From: Lycocorax pyrrhopterus obiensis
Taxonomy: Eukaryota > Chordata > Aves > Passeriformes > Paradisaeidae
Direction: 5' to 3'
Length of the DNA stretch: 64,000 bases
Assembly (NCBI GenBank): GCA_014706295.1
Contig: JACSVZ010000011.1
Coordinates: 1,324,663-1,388,662, forward strand
Shown piece by piece: positions 14,001-29,000 of this stretch (position 1 is the first letter of the stretch; every line of letters begins with the position of its first letter). The position numbers were made by a program, and so were the translations under genes. A model generated the notes under the pieces. That model was not told where the DNA came from. It did not search any database and saw only the letters and a list, made by a program, of their open reading frames with translations.

Positions 14001-17000
14001 CCAAACCACACCCTACAAACGAGAGACATCTTTGTGAGGAACTCCAGCCACGTACATTTGAAACTGGTGTTTGCAGTGGCTGAACTTTCCCCTCACCCTC
14101 TGCAGCCCCATCTCAGCTGAGAGCTGTGTGTGCACCGTCTTGCCAGAGGGAAGGGGTGCTCACCTTTCTGGGGGCGTTGCACAGTGATGCTCTTTTAGCA
14201 GAGCTCACCTGAAATGTGCTTTAGTCGCACGAGACAAAAGATGAGGAGGGGAGGATGAATGTAAACTGGACTCTTCTCCTGGAACACAGGTTAATTGGCT
14301 AAGGCACCTAATGCATCCTCTGAGCCCCAATAGAGCTTATATCTTGCTCCACTCCCCCCTGGTTTAGTGGGGATTAACTGTCCCCTCACATCAAAAGCCT
14401 GTGGTTCCCATCCTGGAGCTGCCATATGTTTTCCTTTTCATTGGAGTGAGGGGATTACACGTTATGTTGGATCAATAGGTTGGAGACAAAATTATTGTTG
14501 CTATGCAACAAAGTGACTATGAAGAAAAAGGTCTTGTAGACACTTTGATGGGCCCAGAAGTCAGTAAATGATGGTATAGCAACTGACACAGGCCAAAACT
14601 TACTATGCCCTAAGAAACACAGCTCATGCAGTTTCAAGAAACTTTGAAACTACCCTAGAAGAGATGAGGGTGTTGAGGAACAAATACAGAGGCGGGCAGT
14701 GCTAGCTAGCTGTTTCTGCAAGATACTACTTTCATTTGCTTTTTCGTTCTTCTTACTGATGCAGAAAAAAGGTCTCATTGCTTGGGATGTTTCTTGGCTG
14801 CCCTGTGGCTGAGTAACCCTCTGGCTAGACTGCTTCCTAGGGCTGGGAACTCCAGGCTTACTGGAAACAGGTGGGCAGGTCCTAGTGACACAGACAGCAG
14901 AGGATTAACAACAGCACAAACCCAGCTAATTCTAAAATCCTGCTGGAATGAATTTACCAGCACCATCTGGCTGTCATTTGATAAGGAATGCAAAGGAGCA
15001 TTCACCCAGCTATTGATTAAGAGGGGACATTATTACCCAGGAACAGAATGGCATAGTGGTCAGATTAATGGCATTTATTGCTAACTAGATTGTCATAAAT
15101 TATACTGTTTGTCAGAAAGAGAGGCTTTGCTGACACAAAATCACTCTTTATATAACTAACTCTATTAAATTAAAACCATGATTTGTTTTTAACAAGAGAA
15201 TTGTTATTAGTCAAACACATCCAGAACTGGATTACCCAATTAAGAAGACTTTGCTAAATGGCAGTAAGTCTAACAGCAGTGACAAAATATTTCACGGGCT
15301 CAGGGAGCTGTCCCTTACCACTACACTCTTCTCTCTCCTGGTCACAGGGTCAGTCCTAGACAGACTGAAGGCCTGGTTCAGTGAGATCAGGGTTTTGGAT
15401 TCAGGTCTGCTTGTGTTTTAAATCTATTTGGACTGATAAAGAATAACAGCCTCAGAGCCCAGCAGCGCTGTTTTCTACAGGATGGCAGTACTGTGGACAC
15501 TGCTGCTAAAAACAATAAATTACTTTCTCAACATTTCTGCAGCTTACTGTAAACTGCTTCTTTGCACTGTTTGATCTTAATTTGGAGTGTTCAAACAGGG
15601 CTACTGTACTAAGCTTTGAATTTTAGAAGCAGAGCTTGAAAGTCTTAAAATACTAATTAAAATTGTCAATGTCTGTCTTTGAAGCACTCGATTATTAACA
15701 ACCTTCACAGATCTTGTATGTGCAATGGGAGAGGAGTTGTGACTTGCTCCAGACTGCAGACAAAGCAGAACAGCCTCTTTATTGTCTCTCAGCACACCAA
15801 GAGCCTCTCGGGGTGGGCTCCCAGCATGGCTGGCTGGGAGCAGCACTGGTCCCCCACAGCTTGTGAACAGGTAACTGCAGGACAGGAGAAGGTTTCGCTA
15901 CGCAGACTTAGAGCCTTTTTTATTCCTGACAGAGTCGGAGGGGTAAAAAGAGCTTTTGAGCACACCAGCCCCCATTCACAATCTGGAGACATGAAAAACA
16001 GACTGAGGTGAAGCAGCGAAGTGACACAGGCTGATAGGCAAGACCCTCATGGAGAAGCCAAATCTCGGCTCTGGTTCTTGTTCCCATGGTATTCATAGGT
16101 ACAATTTCATTCAGGATCTAAGCACTGTGGGGCTCAGTTCTAGCCTTACTCTATAAGGGTTCCCCCTGTGCCAGGTTCTTAAAAAAAGTATTTTGTTGGC
16201 AGAGCAGTAAAGTGATGTAAATACAGACCAATCTCAGTCTGGATGGGAACAGTCAGAAGTCTATGGACACCCTGTATCCACAACAAATGGGATGCGTAAT
16301 TTTGAACTCTCCCTAATACTCATTACAGATTCTCCTCAAGCATATATAAAAACACTGAGAGAAGTTATTATTAAAAGACCAGCTCTGAAATTCAAAGCTG
16401 AAAATGAAGTGTTACCCTTTACTCTCCCTTCTGTGACTCAGGAGTACAGTGCTGGATACACCAGGACGCAAAGAAAACAAAGTGCAAGTTGAAGAGCTGG
16501 CATATTATTTTTCCTGATTTCTTAGTCTGGTCTCAACTGTTTTCTCATTTTCTTCCTTATTTACCTTGTCCTTGTCTTCTCTACCAGGATAATCTCATTT
16601 TATATGCACAAATCAAGACTTTGTAATTCAGTTCCCCAATGATACTTACATAAAATAAGACTCTGGGAAACTAAATAAACCTTGAGAAATATGTTAATTA
16701 TGTTAGAATAGAGGAGTAAAAATAAAGTCGAAGACTTGGCTGACTGAACTTTTCTTTTGTTTGCTGTCCAATATACTTTGATTATCAAACAGACAAAAAA
16801 AAGAGAAATCTTTAATGATCCTGTCCAAGAGTCTTTGTTTCAATGTAAGAGGAAAACAAGTCCCCTTCTGTCCTGAATATTTAGGCCTGTTAGTATCCTC
16901 CTGTGATAATCTTGGGGTTTATAACTCTTCTGTCTAATATGCAATATATCTAAAAGAAATTAACAATGAATTTTGAGCATATAATGAACAATTATGCATG

Positions 17001-20000
17001 GAGGATAATCCCACCAAGTACTATGAGAAACAATTTCTCCTGTCTGCTCTCAGTCCTGTAGCAAATCTTGGTTGTCTACCAGGGTCTTTCAAAGTTTGAT
17101 GTTCCCATCGTGATTTTCAAAAGAAAAACATTCAGAAAATAGCGTGCCTGAAAAAGGCTTCAGGACCCATACTTTCTACCTTGGGCAATGTCAGGCCTTT
17201 GAAAAGACATGTCACTGCTCCTCCCTCACATGCCTAACCGTGCCCAAGGAGGGGCTGCTGCTCTTCCCTGCTGTTATGCACTCAACAAAACAAAACCTTC
17301 CTCTTGGAAACAGACCCTGGAATCTCATTCAGGCCCATTTGCCTCTTTGATGAGGATGTTCAAAACCTGCTGAAGGTTTGTGCAAGCAGAGCGAGTGGGT
17401 TACATTTCAGTGGGTGTGGCAGCTGCTGCCCCGGTAATGGTATGAAGCTGTAAAATCTCCAATTCACTGCTGCAGCACTGCAAAGTCACCGAACGTGGCT
17501 GCTCAGCCTAGGCTGGAGATTCCTACTCTTTTATGCTTTAAGAGCTTTTGAGCGGGATGATAAGGAGTTTTTGCCAAAATGCTTCAGGCATTTAATTTCT
17601 GAATTGGGTGCTATGCTAATAATGTATTCCAACCCCAGGCTGCCTGTAATCCCTCACAGACTCTCTGCTCCTTGGTTTCCCATTAGCAGAGCATCTGTCT
17701 TCTCACTGATGTATTGTTTGCTCTCTGCATGGGACCCTTACTACATGGGACACAACAATGTAAGAAATTCATGGGATCGCATTAAGAGAGGGAGCAAATA
17801 TGAAATTTGGATTCATGCAGATGGGGTTTTGTTGTTTTTTACACACATATTTAAATGCAGCGCTTAAAATGAACTGGACAAAATGGGGCCTTCTCAGGCT
17901 CAAAGATAAAGGAGCCTCGTGGCAGGTGACAGATTAACTAAAGGAAAATAGTCCACAACTTTACTCTTCATCCTGCTGAAACCCTTCCATATATCCTGTT
18001 GCTTCACTCTGTCTTGCTGTCCATGAGGAAACTACACAGCAGTTTGCCTTCTTGCTTCTGTCTTTCCACTTTGTTACGTTTGAAGGACAAGGACAGGGCA
18101 AGGAGGGACTCCATGCTCTGCACAGAGGTAGCAGGTGGTCTGGCCATGCACAAAACTCTGCCAAAACCCAGGAATTCAGCTGGTCCTGAACTCTGCCTCT
18201 GGCAGTCAGGCATTTTATAGCCCCTGAGAAGGGACCAGCCATTTACATCCTACATCACCTACAGAGACCCTGGGTGAACACTCACCAGGGCTACTTTGCT
18301 GTGTGATTAATTAAGAACCACTAATGATTTTCTTACCTAGATCTTCCTTAATCAAACTCTTGTGGGAGCTTCACAGTGACAATGATCAAGAAAAAAGGCT
18401 GAACCAACAGCTTTAGCTCTACATCATATTCCAGAGCCCAACATTTATTGACTTGATTCACACTGCATAGGGCTATACTCTTGCTGCAGGTTATTTACTG
18501 TCACTGCTACCAGCTACTGCATACACTGAAAGAAACTGTTTACACAAGAACCTATCTTCCTGGAAAAAAAATTATCTGGATTTTATTCAAAACAGTTGTT
18601 GAGAGATTTCAATTCAGAACATAACAGCAGCTAATACCGATGTTTATTACCAAAGTGGAAACATGCCACTTTCTCACATGGGTCTTTTTCTAACTCTCCC
18701 ATAGGAAAAAATTAATGCTGTCTGCTTACAAGTGTGTGGCAGGAGTTAAGACATAATTAAAAAGAGCTCTAGTTCTTTTAAGTGTGCTTCGGTTATTGTA
18801 ATTTACTTTTCAGTGTAATATTACGAAAAATGGATAGTCTGACTATTTGGATCACCATCTCAAGAGGAAACAGGGGAGCGATTATGTGGCGTGAAACCAA
18901 CTGGACTTCGTAACACACTTCCAAACATTCCACCAGCAAATGTACCATAAGGGTTAGCTACAAATGGTAGTCAACAGTGATACATCTCAGAAAAAACCTG
19001 TCTTTGCCTTTCCTTGTCTCCTTTGCCACGTCCCAGAGAGTGATTCCTGCGACTCATTTAACAATCTGCAACCCAGTTCAGGAAATGCTGAGCGCCCTTT
19101 TAGTGAATGCAGATCTTACTCACACACGGAAATTTCATTGCATTATGTTTATCTACATTATCACCTGGGCCTAGGTACCGCCTGTGTACGGCTCTTTTAT
19201 AAACCCAAGGTGTCTCAGGACTCCAGCTGGTTTCCTCTTGTGGCCCCCAGTGCTGCCCAGTGAGGCCTGCGGTATGTCCTGCACGCCGCGCTCGCAGCCT
19301 TCGCCCTCAGCTTCTCTCGTTGTTTATGGGCCCCAGCTTTAAAACTTTGTCCTCTGGGATGAGTCCCTGGGACAAAACCCAGACACCCCCCTGAAGACAA
19401 TGGGACTTCTGCCACCAGCTTCAGTGGACTTGTAACTTCTTGATCCAGGATACAGCACTCTGGCACCGTGTTGCAATGAGAGGTGAACCCAAACTGTCAG
19501 CTCTACACACTCTTCATGCTGATTCACATCCAAGTCCAAAGAGCAGAGGCAGACCAATATTTGACTATCCCTAGATATTATGAAACTTGAATTTTAAGCT
19601 CATCTGTAGGTTTGACCCAATGCTTCAATTCAGAATACCCCAATTAACCACCATTACTGTCAAATTCATTTATAAAATAAACCCAGGACCACTGGCATAC
19701 TACAAACTTAGGGAAAACTAAGGAAGGAAAGTATTCAGGTTTTTTTGGCAGGCAGGGGCTGGAGCAAGACATACACAAGCAGCAACATGACTGCACTCCC
19801 TCGTGCCCTGATTAGGAACACGCTATAAACTGTTTGCCATTGTTTTCAGTGACAGCATCTGGGAGCACAGCAACACTTGGCATTCATGATGCCTCTGGAA
19901 CCTGAAAGCACCTCCTGTCCCAACCTAGAGCCATCAGCACCTGGAAAACACTCACAGACTTCCTTATGCTTGTGTATATCAGGAGTATTGCAGCAAATCC

Positions 20001-23000
20001 CTTTCCATGCTTTGATTCCATCATTCTTTGAACATATCAATAAACACCCATGTCTGTCTGTTCTCTGACTGGAGTATGGCTCCTAAGAGCAAGTCTCCTA
20101 AATACAACATCCTCCCAGTTATCTAGAACTCCATTTGCTCTGTGATTCCCATTAGATATGAAATGGACACAAGCTGCAACTTCAATCATTCACCTTTTCA
20201 ACTGAGTCTATTTTTTTCTAAAAGAGTCTCACTTAGCAGAAATGGGCTCTCTGACAAATGCACCAGTCCCAGGGCTCCCTCCCAAGGGGGACTTCCAAAC
20301 ATTTATAGTCGCTGAGATGGAAAATCAAACCTCTGACTCCAGCTGACACCAGCTTCCATTACACTAAATAAAAACTATCTTCTGAGGGCCCCAGCAAGTG
20401 GGACAGGCCATTTCCCACACTGCCAGGCTTGGAAAACAGCATGTGCACAAACTGAGAAGAAAAGCCTCATTAGTATTAATATTTACATTGCAGCCGTGCT
20501 CAGGGGCCCTGGTTGGGGTAAGGGTCTTGCTGTGTTTGGTGCTACAGGAGATGAAGGTGCAAGCCCTGCTCTGATGAGCTGCCCATCAATCAGCTACTCC
20601 TCAGTTGATATCTTGTCCCCTCCCCCATGAAAGGCTGAGCATTTCCATTTCCCACCTGCCTACCAGTCTTGTACACCCTGATACTTTTGCATTTCTGAAA
20701 TCATTGTCAGTTTTACGGTTGTGGGTGTATGTCCTCTGTAGCCAACTTTTGCATTGCAGTGACCAGCCAAGAGAAGTGTCCTGGCTGGGAACCTGTGGCT
20801 GGTGTAGGGGAGAAAGGGATCCAGAACCCCACCAGACTGGATGGAGAGGCGAAGAAAGGCTGGAGAGAGACACAGAGGCTGCAGGGCTGCAAGGGGCTCT
20901 GCTGGGGCTGTGCGCTGCTTGCCCTTCTCCTGCCACAGCCCTCACAGGGGCTGGGCACCCTCCTGGGAAGGGCAGGAAGGGGACGCCCAAAGGCTCCTGC
21001 AGGTTTGAAATGCACAGAGTCTCTTTATGGTTCCCATTTGCAAAACCAAGTTTTTAGAGCCTTTCTCTTTGAGGATTTATGGGCACAGTTCCTCCAGTCT
21101 TACTCACTGAAATGCAAGAACAGCTCTAGATGAAACTTTCAACAACTAATGACAGCAAAGTTAGCCAGAGGCAAAAACCTAGCGTGAAGAAGTTCAGCCC
21201 AAATGATTAAATTTGGCAAAGTTTTAAGACAGTGGAAGAGAAAATCTTAAAAGGGGAAGTTTTGGATGACCTTAATGCTATGCACTGCAGCCTGTGGTGT
21301 CTGTAATAGGTTATTTCCAGAGCATCTGAGCGCCTTCCAGTAGTGCATTAAGCAATGTAACTAACATCTGTCACGAGGTTCATTTTCCCTCTCATCTCCT
21401 CCCTCGAGGGAAATTCTCTCATTTCTTAACCTCTACTGGACCCCCACTCAATAATGTTCATTACCTAAAGAGAAAAAGGAAAAGCCTATCAAAAAGAGGG
21501 GAAAAAAAAGAAAAGAGATAGATAATAGATCTAAGATTCAGGCTGCTTTGGTGAGATTTTTAAAGTGTTTTTTGCCAAGCAAAACAGTATTTTTTAAAAA
21601 TTTCTTTACATGATATTTAAGCATTGAAAAGGAAAGACAAATTAAAATTATTGAGCTATTTTTCCTTCACCCATGATTATGCAGCAATTTATCAACAAAA
21701 TGAAACACGACCATCTGACTGGGATTATTTATTATACAGTAAGGCATTTATTTTTTGTTCACTTCACCAGGAACAGTGTCTCTGTTATGGCTAGTTAGCC
21801 ATCTGTGTCTGAAGAGCTTTCAGGAAAGGATTAAACTGTCATTTGTTTTATTTCCTTTCATGAAATAACTCTCCTAACAGGGCTGGGGCAAGACTTGGCT
21901 ATTGCTGGACTTGTTACCTTAAGGTGGCATTTAAAGGAGTCACTGGGTCTTCCCCAGAGCTAAAGCAAAGCGATGTAAAGTTTGGGGGGTCTGTTTTTGT
22001 TCTTTCTGCTCCTCACACATGCGGTATCCTACTGGAGATGGCACAGGTCAGGCAATGTCTGTGCCATGCTTAGGCAGAAGTAGAGTTATCTGTGGATTTT
22101 GGTTTTTAATCTGATTCATTCTCTACATTTAGCCAATATGGCTTGGGTTTAAGCACTGAGAGAACGTGCAGCTAATCAGGGCTGGAAGCAGGAGGCTGAC
22201 AAAAATAACCCCAGAAGGCAGAGGTATTCCACATCCCCCAGGTGCAAGGGATTCCCAGCCCCAGCCATCCATTCCCAGCCCCACAGAAGGCAGCACCGTG
22301 GCATCCCTATCCCATCTACAGCTCCACAAGTGGGGCTAAACACTTCTAACATTTCTTCCCTGCAAAGAATGAGCAAAATAAGCCAGCTGGTGCTGAGACT
22401 GTGCCCTCAGTAAGAGCAAACGTGGGAGAACTATTTGCCAGAAGGATGTACCTTGTGGCTCTTGCAGGGGCAGTGCAGGGTGTCCTGGGGCAACCTCACA
22501 GTGCTCACCAGGAGCACCAGCAACAGCTCACTCATGACCTGTGTCCACAAACCAAAAGCACTTTTGCATGAAAGGGGCAGATTTGGAAAGTTTGATGCCA
22601 GCAGCTCCTGATGCCACACTTTTACGGACTGATTTTCTGGAAGCAGTTGGTAGCCAAAGCTGTCGGTGCTCGCTATGCTTGAAGTGACAACTGCGCTCTG
22701 TTCAAACGCGACCTGCACAGGAGCTCACAGCCTGAGTGCAAATGGAAGAGACCCCCTGGAGCAGCTGGCCCCGGCACTGGCTGAACCTCGAGGGGGACAC
22801 ATTAGCCAAGGAGGGCTCTTACAAGAGCCAAACATTTGAAAGGATGGGAAAATGGGTTTTCTCAAGGTCTTGGCTTCAGGGACCATACATGGCACTGCAG
22901 TGAATTCCACGTACCACCTTTGATTGAGAGGAAGAGCTGATTTTGTCGTGAGTGAGTGGTAGTTAAAGAACCAAGTATCCCATGTGAGCCACCAACTGCA

Positions 23001-26000
23001 GCTCTGGAGAGTGCTCCAGCAGGAGCTGGTCTGGCACAGCAAACTGCAGTATTGCAGGAGGAATAAAATACTGACATCTATAGGATGTTAAATATTTGTA
23101 GCAGCTACAATAGGAAGAAACCCATAAATAATATCCATTCTTCACTAAAATTTTCTGCACTCATTCACATCAAAAGCCACTTCAGCTTTTCTGCCCATCG
23201 TTTTTCATGTGCTACTTGTTGCAGCCCCAAAATCACTGTGTTCTGCCTGGACTGGCCTGCAGGACATATCCAGTGAGACTCCAGGGATAGAGAAGAAGCA
23301 CCTGCAGCAAATGAATGGAATAAACAGAGGCAGCAGTGGGGGCTGACAGAGCTCGGCAGGAATGACAGCCCTCCAAGGGAAGGGGATGGGCCCTCCTGCA
23401 GGTACCAGGGAGGCTCCAGGTGCCACCACCTCTGTCCCCCATTGACAGCAGAGCAGCTTCCCCTCGTGATGCCTCCTGCTGGGGGGCACATGAGGGGCTC
23501 ATTCAGGCCACTGCTGCCTCGGTGGGACCGTGAGCAAGGAAACATCAACCTCTCGGTCTGTCCCTGGGAATCCGTGGTAGGATCATGTGGCTGGTGCAAA
23601 CCCAGCCAGGTACACACAGCCCGTTCTCACCTGGGGGTCACCAGTGCCCCCAGTGGGACTGCACCGCACCTCCTGCCCACATTTTCTGAAGCTGCTCTGC
23701 TTCCTAATCCCTGCTATTTGAAATAACCTGGTCACAGGTGGGGCTGCAAATCCACAGAGCTGTGACCCCACTCCCAAACCTACAGGAGCATCTAATTCTT
23801 TTGATCAATTCCCAGACAAACAAAAGCCAAGAAAGAGGAAGGACACCCATGGCAGGCAGCATTTTCTTAGCAGCCATACAATTATAATGCAGTTAGACTT
23901 TATCTGTTTACATTCCCAAACTGAAATAATCTTTTTCTTGTCCCCCTGCCTTAACTTCCCTAACATTCCACTACCACAGTGTCAGCAGGGAATCCTGCTG
24001 CACTGTAATGAAGCTGCACTAAAGAACTGGAGTCACAGTAGAGACTGAAATTCTCAGTTATACAGAAAAAGCATTTGGTTTTCTGCTTTGGACCGAAAAT
24101 GCCTCTTCTTAGAAATGATTGGGGTTTCGAAGTGTTCAGGAGGAAGACCTGGGAAGATGAAGTAATTAAAATAATTTCCTTTTTAATGGCGATTTTGCAG
24201 CCTTTTCCCTTTCAACTTTGAGAAAAGCTTTGAGCTTTCCCTGTTCACAGAACTCTAAAATAGGCAAAGTTGTTTGATTTCATTAGTGAAACAATACAAT
24301 TCCTAGGATTCTTGCTATGACATTTGCTCAGGAGAGCTGAGAGAAGATGCTATTACTTCCTGAGAAGCAGCAAGATTACCACAAGCAGGGACAACATCAG
24401 AATTTGGTTTCTCTGCTGACTTACACAGCATCCCTTGGTCCGCTTCTTCCCCATTCCTCTGTGCTACTGGGAAACTGCTAAAACACACCTGTGGGAAGTT
24501 TGGGCTTTCAAATCTGTGCCTTAAATGTCCCAACAGTTCCCTAACTTGCAGAAAGTTTATTCCTATCAAGTCCTTAGTCTCAGTTTTCCTTGGAAAATCT
24601 CTGCAAGTATCTTCCTTCAGAAACCCACTACAGAACATGCCTGAGCTAAAGAGTTTTGCCCCCCGCCCCATGAAAACGGAATGTTCTCCAAAAGATTAAG
24701 ATTTTTAGATTTAAAATTCTTGTGTTTAGGCTGAAATTACAAGCTAATAACAACAATCATGTCATTAAGTCTGGATGAAAGGTTTTGATCATGGGGAAAG
24801 TACATTCCAACACAGTTCAAACGAAAAATCTCAAGGGTTTGAGCCCCTCCCTCTCACACTCCACCTCTTCCCCCCCTCCCTGTGTTTCTGAAAGAAAGCT
24901 GAAAAAAGCAAGGAAGAAAATATAATTTTCTCTCCAGAATGCAAGCAAAACTGTAACAAGTTTCAATTATAACAAGATACTTATTTTCTGCACAAAACAC
25001 GTTTTGCTTTTTTTTCCAACAGGCTCCAGCTCACAGTAAAGGTGTAACACATGAAGGCAAATATGGCTTATATTTTAGGAATTTCCATGATTTTTATGGA
25101 TTGCATTGATGAGAAATGCATTTGAACTGCCAGTAACAATTTTGTTGTGAGATATACTTCGAATAATTCCTTTGCAAAAAGCATGATTATATTTTCATTA
25201 GAAATGAAAAGTTGTTCTGGAAGACCCAAGCTTCTAAATTAATGGTTTTTCAATAAATAAGGTGGCATAAATTCAACACACTGATTGTCCAATTCATCTT
25301 CCTCTTAGCTAAAATATATCATTGCTCTCTAATTGCAATTCCCAGCCATGCCATCCTCTTCATCTTAATTCTAAATGGTCTGTACTTATCGAGTCATTTG
25401 CTGTACACTGCACAATCCTCACTCTTAATTGCACAAATACTTTATTTTTGGAATAACAGAGCTCAGCAACAGGCTTCATTTTTCTTTTCCTGACTTAGTC
25501 TCTATTAAAGTAAAGCATTTACAAAATCTGTGAGCAGGGAGAGAACCTGAGTTGCCCCTCCACGGCCAACAGTTCCCAGCTAATCACAACTCAGCCCCGC
25601 AGCCCCGTGCGCAGAGCAGTGATTAAATGTGCCTCAACAAAGCAACTTTGTGCACAGCCCTGACGTGCTCCCGGCACAAACGTCTCCCTCCTGTTATGAT
25701 TGGTATTCCCCAGATGTTTGACTTCGAGCTCAGGCTTGGCAGGCGAGGCTCTGTGGCTGCAATTCAAGTCCCAAGCTTGAGCAGCTCCAGTGTTTATTCT
25801 CATAATTTACACTTTGTGATGGCTTATGGACAGTTATGTACTTGGTTTTACAGCCACCACTTCAAACCGAGGGGCTGATCGTGCTCTTGTGGAGTCAGTG
25901 GTAAATAATTCCCAATTCCACCCCTGGCAGGAGGCCCCGCATCATCAAGCCGTCTCTCAGAGTGAACAAGCCAATAAAAAAGAACAATTTGCTTTAGAAA

Positions 26001-29000
26001 TAATAAAAAAAAATGCCTGAAATCTTACTTACTAGGAAGTCTTCTTCACAGTACACCTTGCCATTGACATTGTAGAATGCTTTTCCTCGTAGTCTTCTCC
26101 CTGTTAAAACACAGGACCATCAGAATTTTGTTGTCCATCCCCAAACCCAGTCGTTCAGGATGCAAAGTGAAAAGCACACCCTCTGTACCTGTCTGTGGGG
26201 TCTGTTCCTGATCTCCTCTTCCCTGGAGGGCCCATCCGGAGCCAGGGCTGAGGGTCAGGCTCTTTGCTCTATCTGGCCTTACCCAATCAGATACCAAACC
26301 TTGCCTTAGGTACCAACTAAATGTTATCTCTAAGTGCGGGTTATGGAACCCAGTTGATACCAGTTCCTGAAAAACTTGCAACCTAAACTCAAAAATGATT
26401 TGGGGGAAAAGGTTCCTTTGCAAATTGAGACAATTTTCTTGGCAGGTAGAATCCCAGCAGGCTCACATCCACTGCAATCAACAGCAGCAGCTTTTGTCTC
26501 CAAAGGACTACCCAAGGGATACTGCATATGGATGTCCCTGCCACCCTCAAATATATTAATAATCATACTAATATTTTTGTTTAATTATTATATATAATTA
26601 AATAAATTATTAATATTTTTGAGGGTGCCACAGCAGCTCCCTGCGACACTAAAGAAGTACAAGGCACACATGATGGAAGGAAGGGCAGGAAAATCACACA
26701 GAAAACAAGAGATTTTGCATTCAAGTTTTGACATTTGCCATTTCATTAGCCCATGCAGAACTTGAGTGACAAAGCCTGTGATAGTCATTAACTGATGGTT
26801 CCCTTTACAGTGAAGAAATGCACAGCAGACTCCAGAGAGTCCCAACAGAAAGGATGCAAACCAGGAATTCAAGAACCACCAAGCCCAGTCAGTTTGTAGA
26901 CACAGCAGATCAGAGCTCTGTAGAAAGCAGCGCCATTTCACCGGTGTAAAACCAGAGAGGGAGAAGGGAAACCACACTCATCCCAACTCACCTCATTCCC
27001 ACTCTGCCAGGGTCCCACTGACCAAACCTCCCAGGCACGTGGGAGCTCTCAGCAGCCCTCTGCAGCCCCAGATGGACAAGGGCTGCCTCGGGTTGTGCCA
27101 GCAGCAGCACAGGGCAAGGGAGAGGGCAAGAGGAATTCACAGGTCAACAGATCCCAGGTCACTGCCAGAGCTTCACTCCATGGAATCAGCCTGGATGTCT
27201 CCTCCAACTCCAGCAGAAACACCACCGATCTCCGTGGAGGGTTTGACACCGAGGGCTGGCGAGCTGAGCCAGCTGGCCAGCACTGAGGGGCAGGAGTGCT
27301 CTCCATGGTTTCCATAAACAATGTTGAGGAAAATATGATTAATTTTGAGTGCCTGAAAGCGCCTTTTACACGTTGCCACTGTGATATGATCCTGGGAAAC
27401 AGTGTGTGGCACAAAGGAGTTGGGATCTGGGCTGATGCTTTTGGGAAATCACATGCTGCATGCGGTTGTCTGGTGGTTTTACTGTCGTGGCTGAGGGAAA
27501 TGCTTCTTTTGTGCGCACATTCTTGGGCTGTCGATCTCACGGGCTGCTGTCTCCATACTGCTGGTAGGTGGAGTCAGCTCTTGTTTGTCTTTCCAGCTGC
27601 CCGGTGGCTCTGGTGGGGACCAGGACCCTGGTGACGTGAGCAATGTGCTCATCCCTCTGCGAGTCTTAGGTAAAATTGGGCCATCCCCTGAACAAGGCAC
27701 AGGGCTGGGACAGCAATCAGGGGACCACGGGGCCTCTCTCAACTGCTGCAGGAGCGACCACACCTAGATCTTCCCTCCTGCTTATCAAAGATGTTTTTAA
27801 ACCTCTCTAGTGAAAGATAAAGTAAACGGAAAGAAAGGAAGAAAGGAAAGAGGCCAGAATGGCTTTGTAAAGGACACGTTGTCTCTGTCAGATCCAGCCT
27901 TGGCACACAACTGGTCTTCAGCTGGTGGACATGAAGTGGCTGCACCCAGAACAGGGACCTGCCTTGGATGTGCTGATGCAGCACTTCCCCTGTGCTCACC
28001 CACAGAGCGGGGCGTTTGTTTCAGGAGAAGGAGCGCTGGCCATCACCTCAGCCCACAGCCACTGTGGTGAGAAGCAGCAGAGGTGATCAGGGACAAATCC
28101 CAGAGCCGGTTGCTGCAAGGATCTCTGCAGGAGAGCAATGCGTCAGTGCAGGGAGGCACCGGCATCTCCCGAGGCACTGGAGAAGGTGCAGGAGGATCCC
28201 GACATCGCACTCTGAACCCCAGCCTGCCACTACTGAGCTTGATGGGAACGGCACAAATTCTGCTCTGGTTCTTTCCTCAGCACAGCATCACTAGCAGGAG
28301 CCAGCGGGGTCAGCGCTCTCCCGGACTGGGATGGAGTGGGAAGCCTCTGACCCAAAGCAAACAAGGCAAAGCCAATGCTCTGGAGTGGCTCTCGCACACA
28401 TCAGGTCTCAGATGCATTTGGCAGCTGATTGCCCTGCACCCAGCCCCACTGTGAGTCTCTGCATCAGCCCTGCACTGGTGGGATCCCTGCTCCCAGCCTG
28501 CCCCACGAGCCCCCACCTGCCCAGCACAGAGAGCTGCTCTTCCTGCCCTACACCTGCCACCTCTACGCTGCACTCCCAGCACAACACCTTTCAAAACTGA
28601 GGGAAAATACCATTTCTCTCATTTTCTAGCTGGAAGAAACAAGACACCTATTAGGGAACTGACTTGCCTAAACTCATAAAGCAGGCAAGCAGCTTGCTCA
28701 CATGATAATGACTATTATTAGCAATGATTAATAAGATTGACAGGCCTTTTACCTTAGAAGAATTTCATTCAGGGACCATACAATAATTATCTCATAAACA
28801 AGAAACAGCAAGTTATCACTCAAAAAACCATGGATGCCTATATTGGCTTCTACATCCTGCATTTTAGAAATAAAGGCAAAAGTGTACATTCCACTGCCCT
28901 CCAGAAGGGTTTACTAAATGACAGCACTGAACGTGGTCAAACACCACCCTCTGAGTGCCTGGGCATCATGTGCAAACTGCAATCAAGAGGGAAGTGCTGG

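Noticed and set aside
20605..21057. 150-codon plus-strand frame, with overlapping frames on the other strand
   Set aside because: Several overlapping frames of similar length on both strands indicate GC-rich noise.
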